Both the position numbers and the translations under genes were made by a program. Shown here one piece after another: positions 57,735-64,000 of a stretch of 64,000 nt of DNA. Within the stretch, counting starts at the first letter, position 1, and every line of letters starts with the position of its first letter. A model generated the notes under the pieces. That model was not told where the DNA came from, made no database searches, and was given only the letters and a program-made list of their open reading frames with translations. This DNA comes from Delphinapterus leucas (Eukaryota; Chordata; Mammalia; Artiodactyla; Monodontidae), in the NCBI RefSeq assembly GCF_002288925.2, contig NW_022098043.1:7195810-7259809 (forward strand). The letters run 5' to 3'.

Positions 57735-57830
57735 TCGATAGACATTTATTGAGCACCAGCTATAGGCTGGTGCCTGTTTCTGGGGCTACAGAGCTGGGAT
57801 CGGACAGGGGAGACCGACAGAGGGAACACA
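57735..57830 (-). mobile_element. L2 3' end fragment
   Basis: Reverse L2: 'acatttattgagcaccagct' and 'tttctggggctacagagctg'. Confidence 0.75.
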
Positions 57831-58019
57831 GGAAACAGACTGGGCTAGACAGAGTGGAGGGGCTATGTTAGCAGTAACATAGGCTGTGGGAGCACAGATG
57901 TGGGAGCCCTAATCACACTTGAGATGGGGCAGGGGTGTAGGGTATGGGGGTGGCTCCATCAAAGGCCTCTTTCTTAGTACCCTGGGTTTGGGGAAGTGAA
58001 TGTTCACTGAAATAACTAC

Positions 58020-58205
58020 CTTACGTTAAGTCCTTTGCTTTTGTCTACTCACCTGATCTTCAAAACACCCCTTCAGGATAGGTAACATTACTTGCATTTT
58101 AGAGATGAGGTTCAGAGAAGTACGGAACCTTGGCCGAGGTCCCTCAGCTGAGGTCAGAATCCACTCAAGGAGTCTGACCCCAGAGTGCAAGCTCATCCCA
58201 TGGTC
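58020..58205 (-). mobile_element. MIR SINE
   Basis: Reverse MIR: 'tgatcttcaaaacacccctt', 'ttttagagatgaggttcaga', then 'gtccctcagctgaggtcaga'. Confidence 0.82.
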
Positions 58206-58489
58206 CCCAGCCCTAGTCACATGGGGTCTTTTGGGGGGTCTTAGTCCACCATCCTTGGTTCTGACTGGCTGGGCAGCCCCTGGGGAGTTGTCCCCTGAGT
58301 CAGTGGGGCTGAGCAGCTGGTCTGCTTCAAGGGCACCTGGCTCGATGCTTTTCTCCTACCTGCACCTGTACCCCCAGACCAAAGTCAAAGACACCCAGGA
58401 GTGGGAAACAGCAGCTCCCTGGGAAACCTCCTGAGAACACAAATATTCAGCCCTTAGGAGAAAAGACACCTCCCTGAGTGGCAAGGCCT
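58206..58489. other. Unassigned sequence
   Basis: The 109-codon plus frame at 58,105-58,434 overlaps the MIR and has no motif. Nothing recognised. Confidence 0.4.
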
Positions 58490-58755
58490 GGCCTGGCTCT
58501 ACCACTCCCAGCCCCAGCTCACCCACTGTCCTCACTTCTCTAAGCACTCCAGCCACTGGAGCCTTCTTCCTGTCCTCCAGCACCCTTCCCACTTCCGGGT
58601 CTTTGCACAGGTTGCTCCCACTGCCTGAGCCCTCTTCCCTTCTCTCTGGGTGTGTGACTCCATCCTTCACACTCAGCTACTCCCTCTCTAGTGCCCCTGA
58701 GCTCCCTGACACGTGGAATATCTCCAGCACCAAGCACCTATTCCCCATGTGACCA
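58490..58755 (+). mobile_element. L2 fragment
   Basis: Forward L2: 'ccagccactggagccttctt', 'gggtctttgcacaggttgct', 'gtgactccatccttcacact'. Confidence 0.7.
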
Positions 58756-58770
58756 AAGATATTTGCTAAG

Positions 58771-59116
58771 GGACTTCCCTGGTGGTGCAGTGTTTAAGAA
58801 TCCGCCTGCCAATGCAGGGCACATGGGTTCGAGCCCTGGTTCGGGAAGATCCCACATGCCGCGGAGCAACTAAGCCTGTGTGACACAACTACTGAGCCTG
58901 CGCTCCAGAGCCCGTGAGCCACAACTACTGAGCCCACGTGCCACAACTACTGAAGCCCGCGTGCCTAGAGCCCGTGCTCCGCAACAAGAGAAGCCACGAC
59001 AATGAGAAGCCCACGTACCGCAACGAAGAGTAGTCCCCGCTCGCCATAACTAGAGAAAGCCCACGCGCAGCAACAAAGACCCAACAGAGCCAAAAATAAA
59101 TAAATAAATAAATAAA
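58771..59116 (+). mobile_element. Long CHR-type SINE
   Basis: Plus copy with (aaat)n tail. Perfect 16 bp TSD 'aaagatatttgctaag' at 58,755-58,770 and 59,117-59,132. Confidence 0.96.
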
Positions 59117-59371
59117 AAAGATATTTGCTAAGATGGTCTTGACATCCTCTCCCTCCTGCCTGATCCACCTTCCCCCACCTTGGCCCAGTCCAGTCCTATG
59201 CCTTATCCTATTTCTCTAGGACCTGACTCCCTCCAGTTGTCAACCAACAAATTCACATTACAGAATGTTTTTGTTTATGATCAAAATCTCCTCCATTTAC
59301 AAAAATTCAGTGGAGCAGCTGCTCGGTGGTAAAGCAAACATTATAAAATATGGATTTAAAAGAGAGATTGA

Positions 59372-59587
59372 GGGCTTCCCTGGTGGCGCAGTGGTTGAGA
59401 GTCCGCCTGCCAATGCAGGGTACACGGATTTGTGCCCCGGTCCGGGAAGATCCCACATGCCGCGGAGTGGCTGGGCCCGTGAGCCATGGCCGCTGAGCCT
59501 GCATGTCCGGAGTCTGTGCTCCGCAACAGGAGAGGCCACAACAGTGAGAGGCCCACGTACTGCAAAATAAATAAATAAATAAAAAAT
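59372..59587 (+). mobile_element. Short CHR-type SINE
   Basis: Plus copy. Perfect 14 bp TSD 'aaaagagagattga' at 59,358-59,371 and 59,588-59,601. Confidence 0.96.
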
Positions 59588-59844
59588 AAAAGAGAGATTG
59601 AAAGCCACTAGAAAGAGATAGGGAGAAATCTATCAGGCTTCTGTACCAAATTAGTAACTGAGGTTCAATATATAACTTACCTAAGAGCTTCCTAGCAGCC
59701 AAAGCAAAAGGGGAAATATACTGGGTTAGAGTAGTCTGGCTCTGGGGTGACTTGGTCTCTTGAAAAAACACATCCTTACTCCCCGCACTGAGAGGGGCTG
59801 CATATAGAAGAGCTGCTATTGGCAGGGAAGGCCTTTGAGCCTAT

Positions 59845-59988
59845 GTCCCTCAAATGCTCTTTCAAAGCTCAGGCTGCACTGTTCTTACCTCCTTGGTCCC
59901 TGCTCTAGCCTCTCCCATCTTTTCCCACCCAGCGATCTCTGCCCTTTCTCTCCTAGCTTGTTTCTTTCCCCTCCCTCCTCCTGTTACT
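59845..59988 (+). repeat. 144 bp duplicated unit, copy A
   Basis: Begins 'gtccctcaaatgctctttca' and ends 'cctcctgttact'. Matches copy B (61,539-61,682) over exactly 144 bp with about 12 substitutions and no gaps; similarity stops abruptly on both sides. A frame (SNALSKLRLHCSYLL onward) stays open in both copies. Confidence 0.92.
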
Positions 59989-60349
59989 TGGAGGGAGTGG
60001 TTTTCCATTCTCTCTGCGCTCCTGTCCCTGCTGGCAGCCTCCGTGCTTGTCCCAGCTAATTCTCAGGCATTTCATCTGCTTCACTGCTCCAGCCTGGCCT
60101 ACTTTCCCTGGCTCTGGGCTCTGCAAAAGTAGTGGGTTTCCCATCAGCAGAGGTGTTCAGACTTGGGCCATGTGACCTCTATGGGGGAAGCAGCAGAGGA
60201 GATTTATAAATGGAAAGAGGGACTAGAATAGATGACTTTTCACATCTCTTTCAGGTCCAGCCCTCAGGGTCTGTGACTCTGTGCCTGGGTGACCGAGATG
60301 TAGCCCAGGTCCCCACCCCTGCTCCGGCTCCTGTATGGTCCTTCAGAGA
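59989..60349. other. Unassigned sequence
   Basis: No repeat or exon recognised. Confidence 0.4.
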
Positions 60350-60515
60350 AAACACAGTTGAGTTCAAATCCCATGACACAACTTAAAAGCTGCCTTACTC
60401 TAGATTAGTGATCATGTCCCACTCAGTTTCAGGTTCTTAACATAGAAAACAGGGGTAATACTGACCGCAGGGAACTGTGGGGTCAATGACAGTGCATGCC
60501 TAACTTTTATTTATG
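60350..60515 (+). mobile_element. MIR-like fragment
   Basis: 'ttgagttcaaatcccatgac' and 'acatagaaaacaggggtaat' fit a diverged MIR. Confidence 0.6.
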
Positions 60516-60639
60516 TATATTCCTGCCCAATCACAAGCAGAAAGGGGTTTGAAGCTCCTTAACAAATAAACACACAAATAACAACGACAACAAAAACTAA
60601 GCAACTACATACCAGACGATTAAAATAATGGAAAAATTA

Positions 60640-60855
60640 TCTCATCCCAGCTCCCCCACTTGCTGGCTGTGTGACCTTGGGCAAGTTGTTTCACCTCTCT
60701 GAGCCTCAGCTTCCTCATTTGTAAAATGAGATAATAGTAGTACCTGCCCCCATTGGGATATTATAGAATTAAATAAAGTAATATGGAAGAATATTTAGCA
60801 CAATGCCTGGCATATAGTAAATAGTCAATACATTTTAGCAATTACTAATATTATG
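60640..60855 (+). mobile_element. MIR SINE, nearly complete
   Basis: Forward MIR: 'tggctgtgtgaccttgggca', 'cctctctgagcctcagcttc', 'cacaatgcctggcatatagt'. The central part is very close to consensus. Confidence 0.93.
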
Positions 60856-60999
60856 TAATCTCATTTTTTTGTTTATAAAAAAGTAACCTGGGTACAGCTG
60901 AGCCACTTTGAGGACAGTCTCAAATCACTATTGAATTAGAAAGAAACACCAGTTCCTCCCCTCCCCCCACAGCAACAAAAAATTGAAAGGCAATTTAAA

Positions 61000-61379
61000 G
61001 GGCTTTTTTTTTTTTTAATTTATTTTTGTCTGCGTTGGGTCTTTGATGCTGTGCGCAGGCTTTCTCTAGTTGCGGCAAGCGGGGGCTACTTTTCATTGTG
61101 GTGCGTGGGCTTCTCATTGCGGTGGCTTCTCTTGTTGCAGAGCACGGGCTCTAGGAGAGCAGCCTTCAGTAGTTGTGGCACACGGGCTCAGTAGTTGTGG
61201 CACACGGGCTCAGTAGTTGTGGCACACGGGCTCAGTAGTTGTGGTGCACGGGCTCAGTAGTTGTGGCGCACAGGCTTAGTTGCTCCGTGGCATGTGGGGT
61301 CTTCCCAGCCCAGGGCTCGAACCCGTGTCCCCTTCATTGGCAGGCGGATTCTTAACCACTGCGCCATCAGGGAAGTCCA
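61000..61379 (-). mobile_element. Long CHR-type SINE with expanded units
   Basis: Minus copy. Perfect 14 bp TSD 'aaaggcaatttaaa' at 60,986-60,999 and 61,380-61,393. The inner 22 bp unit has expanded to five copies (61,167-61,276). Confidence 0.95.
61167..61276. repeat. 22 bp tandem repeat, 5 copies
   Basis: Unit 'cagtagttgtggcacacggg' plus 'ct'. The first three copies are identical; copies four and five differ at two or three bases. Other long SINEs here carry two or three such units, separated by variant sequence. Confidence 0.95.
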
Positions 61380-61538
61380 AAAGGCAATTTAAATATTTAT
61401 TCAATTCTTTTGAAAATGTTAAAGGTGATTTTATTCATAATCTCAAAAAAACTTCTTAACATTCCTTTTCCTCTTTCTGTTTCTTTTTCTTGTCTTCCCT
61501 CCCACCCTCTGCAGACAGCCTCCAAATCTGTATCCTGA

Positions 61539-61682
61539 GTCCCTCAAATGCTCTCTCAAAGCTCAGGCTGCACTGTTCTTACCTCCTTGCCCCCTGCTTC
61601 AGCCTCTCCCATCTTTTCCCACCCAGCAACCTCTATCCTTTCTCTCTTAGCTTGTTTCCTTCCCTTCCCTCCTCCTGTTACT
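61539..61682 (+). repeat. 144 bp duplicated unit, copy B
   Basis: Begins 'gtccctcaaatgctctctca'. See copy A at 59,845-59,988 for the comparison. Both copies contain 'catcttttcccacccag', a good splice-acceptor match. Confidence 0.92.
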
Positions 61683-63384
61683 CAGATCCACAGACTAAAA
61701 CCAGGTTGAAGTCACGTGAACGACAGAGTTTTCTTCCTCAAAGGCAGGGAGGAAAGGAGGCTATGAACAGGTGAATAATGTAATGTTCTTCCTCTCACAA
61801 AACAGACATACATCTGTTAATACAGCTAAATGCAGAATCTCATCAAGGAGTTAACAGTGGTTGATATTTGAGGAGTAGGATTATGGGGGACTTTTTCCCT
61901 GTTGTATTCATTTCCATATTGTTTACACTATTTTACAGTGACCACATATTAATTACACTTGAAATCAGGGAAAATAGCAGAAAGAGTAAAGCAAAAGCGG
62001 GGAAAACGTGAGTATCCAAAATATATTCCACTGGTCCTGTATTTAAATCATGCAAAGTGCCAACTATGGGGCCCAGTACACACTTGATAAATAGGAGCTA
62101 TTGTTAGTCAAGACCTAATGGACCTCCAGTCCCTCATGGAAACTCAAACTGCCCAATTGAATCAGAGTAGCTGGTGGCCCAGGGAGAAAGGGATCAGGCT
62201 GGGACATGCCGGTCCCCACCCCCACCCCAGGCAAACTCTCTGCAGGGTTGCAGAAATAGTCTGATTGGGTCTGACAAGATCTGCTTGCTCCTCCCGGACC
62301 AGCCTCCTAACGGGCTCTTTTTGATGCTTACTTGATTATATCCTCCTAGGCTGGCGGGTGGATGTGTGTGATGGGGGAGTCTGTTCCTGGAGAGTCTGGT
62401 GATGCCCCCAGGAGCTCTAGACTATAGCTTCAGTTCAGTTATGGAAGACAAAACAAAATGAAAACTTAAATAGTGCTCATAATGAGCCTCATCCTGTCTG
62501 CAGGCCTGTGGGCTGTCCAATTTGTCCAGACTCTCTCTGACTTGGTACATGGCATCAGCAACCCCCCACTGCCCCCCAAAATCAGTCCACCACTAAGGAT
62601 TCTTTGGGTACCTACTGTATGCTAGACATTACCGAATGTCTACTCTGTACAAGATGATGACAGAGGCAAAGCAGAGGAAGAAGAATACCAATAATAACTG
62701 TTGCCATTTATTGAAGGCCTATGAAATGTAAGCCTCTCCACAAATTCGGGAGGATTCTTCTTGGACCTTGGTGAGTCCTGAGGCTGGGATGGCTAGAAAT
62801 CACACCTAGACTCAAATGCCAGGTACCTCTGAGGCCCTCACTCTCCATGGCCTGGCCAGTCAGAGCCCTCGGCCACAGTGATTGGCCAAGGAATGGAAAC
62901 ATGTCTCAGTAAGAGCCAATGAGACTTGGTTTGAGGAGTGCTGTTGGAACTGCTGAGGAAAGAGGCCCTGTTTCTATTGCAGCTGCTGAGAGACTAGGAT
63001 GCCTGGCTGGTGCCGCTGGCAGCCACTCTGTGATCATGAGGAGAGAGTCTGCCAGAGGACGAGGCCAGCGGAGAGGGAAACAGTCTTGAGAGACCAAGAG
63101 AATGACACTGAATCCTGACAATCATCTGAGCTCCTCAATGCAGCCATGACTAAAGCTAGCTCTACCCCCGTACTTTTCAGTTTAAGGGAGTTCTTCTGCC
63201 AGTTTGAGCCCTGATGCTCTGACTGCTGTGCCCAGAAACCTGAATATTTGGAGGAAGCACCCTCACCATCCAGTCTATAGGAGCCTGACAAGGAAAACAT
63301 GTTTCCTTCCACACAACCACCCAGGTTTCTGTCAGAGAGCACAGCAAGCCCACAAATGTCAACAGAAGCAGCATGATGCCAGCA
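61683..63384. other. Mostly unassigned sequence
   Basis: Small old traces: a MIR-like 3' end near 62,050-62,110 and L2/MIR-like phrases near 62,590-62,730. No exon recognised. A 119-codon minus frame (63,034-63,393) has no motif. Confidence 0.4.
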
Positions 63385-63490
63385 AAGGACCAAATCCTCT
63401 TAGACTGGCTGTGCCACCTTGGGGAAGCCACTTTCCCTCTCTGAACATTAATTTTCCTCACCTGTAACATGGGGCTGGGGTGGGAATCAT
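63385..63490 (+). mobile_element. MIR SINE fragment
   Basis: Forward MIR: 'ctggctgtgccaccttgggg' then 'tttcctcacctgtaacatgg'. A weaker MIR-like piece follows at about 63,650-63,760. Confidence 0.75.
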
Positions 63491-63809
63491 AGCATCTATA
63501 GAATAGAACTGTTCCTAGAAGGCTGTTTGGTGGAGGTGAGTTCTGAGGATCCTCAAGGAGCTGGAGGTTAGGGTCAGAGTTAGCAGCAAACCTTCTCACT
63601 GTTCTCCCCTGAGCAGCATAAGACCAGGGCCTGTCTCTCCCAGGCAGCCTGGTGGAATGGAAGAGACTCAGCCATAGCACTAGGAGTCCCTCATTCTAGT
63701 CCTGGTTCTGCTGCCAGCCCAGGGAGTGGCTCTGGGCAAGCCCCTCCCCTGCCAATGTGCCCCCTTCAGAGGTGAGAAAGCCACGCCCTTTCTCCTCTTT
63801 TCTTCATAG

Positions 63810-63905
63810 AGTCAGGATCACATCATGTTCACTGTTGTAGCCCCAATACTCAGCCCGGTTCCTGCCTCGTTGATAGAGCATTCCAGAATGCCCATCGTCT
63901 GAGTG
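63810..63905 (+). mobile_element. L2 3' end fragment
   Basis: Forward L2: 'catgttcactgttgtagccc', 'ggttcctgcctcgttgatag', ending 'tgagtgaataaaat'. Confidence 0.7.
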
Positions 63906-63949
63906 AATAAAATGTGGTCAGGATGCCTGGCCTTTCTTTTCTTTTTTTT

Positions 63950-64000
63950 GGAACATGTTGTTGTAGTATAACATATACAGAAAAAAATGCACAGATCCTA
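63950..64000 (-). mobile_element. Start of an L1M tail, cut by window end
   Basis: 'tgtagtataacatatacaga' resembles a reverse old L1 3' UTR that continues past the window. Confidence 0.4.

Noticed and set aside
61167..61276. CRISPR-like array (also the 38 bp triplet at 25,073)
   Set aside because: Units are directly adjacent with no spacers, inside mammalian transposons.
63177..63680. 167-codon minus frame
   Set aside because: Overlaps a MIR and other frames; no recognised domain.
1..64000. Endogenous retrovirus or LTR
   Set aside because: I recognised no LTR pair, primer-binding site, or gag/pol/env-type frame. Some unnamed repeats could be diverged LTRs, but I could not support that.

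Overview
The window looks like nuclear DNA of a cetacean (whale or dolphin). The main evidence is about 20 copies of young tRNA-Glu-derived SINEs whose heads read 'cttccctggtggcgcagtgg', in the short and long forms known from the CHR group of Cetartiodactyla. Many are near-identical and have perfect 12-16 bp target-site duplications (TSDs). L1 fragments of a cetartiodactyl type and old mammalian MIR, L2, MER5 and MER20 elements fill most of the rest. All family names come from memory of consensus sequences, not from a search. I cannot name the species or the locus.

I recognise no protein-coding gene. Every long reading frame is an L1 remnant, a SINE read through, GC-rich or CT-rich low complexity, or an unsupported chance frame. 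This is either intergenic DNA or the inside of very large introns.

Layout. 1-4.5 kb: old MIR/L2 fragments with one L1 tail and one young SINE. 4.55-5.7 kb: a CpG island, the only promoter-like element, with a TATA box at 5,420, an array of GC boxes at 5,506-5,548, a CTCF-type motif at 5,587 and a possible minus-strand first exon ending at 5,299. A 500 bp CT/CTCTGT-rich tract follows. 6.2-20.5 kb: old repeats, SINEs, a CA microsatellite and unassigned sequence. 20.5-28 kb: a nest of plus-strand L1 fragments inserted into one another. 28.7-31 kb: two minus-strand L1s. 31-45 kb: MIR, L2 and L1M fragments, a MER20 inside an L2, and a minus-strand CTCF-type motif at 39,987. 45.5-48.5 kb: a 3 kb 5'-truncated L1, then a plus-strand CTCF-type motif at 48,519. 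48.7-54 kb: L1M fragments and unassigned sequence. 54-64 kb: SINEs, L2 and MIR, a possible exon at 56,631-56,758, and a 144 bp sequence present twice (59,845 and 61,539).

The most useful leads are regulatory or structural: the CpG-island promoter, the divergent pair of CTCF motifs at 40.0 and 48.5 kb, the 144 bp duplication, a template-switch hairpin inside a SINE, a SINE carrying apparent 3' flanking sequence, and an L1 insertion of only about 40 bp. I found no convincing new multi-gene biological system.
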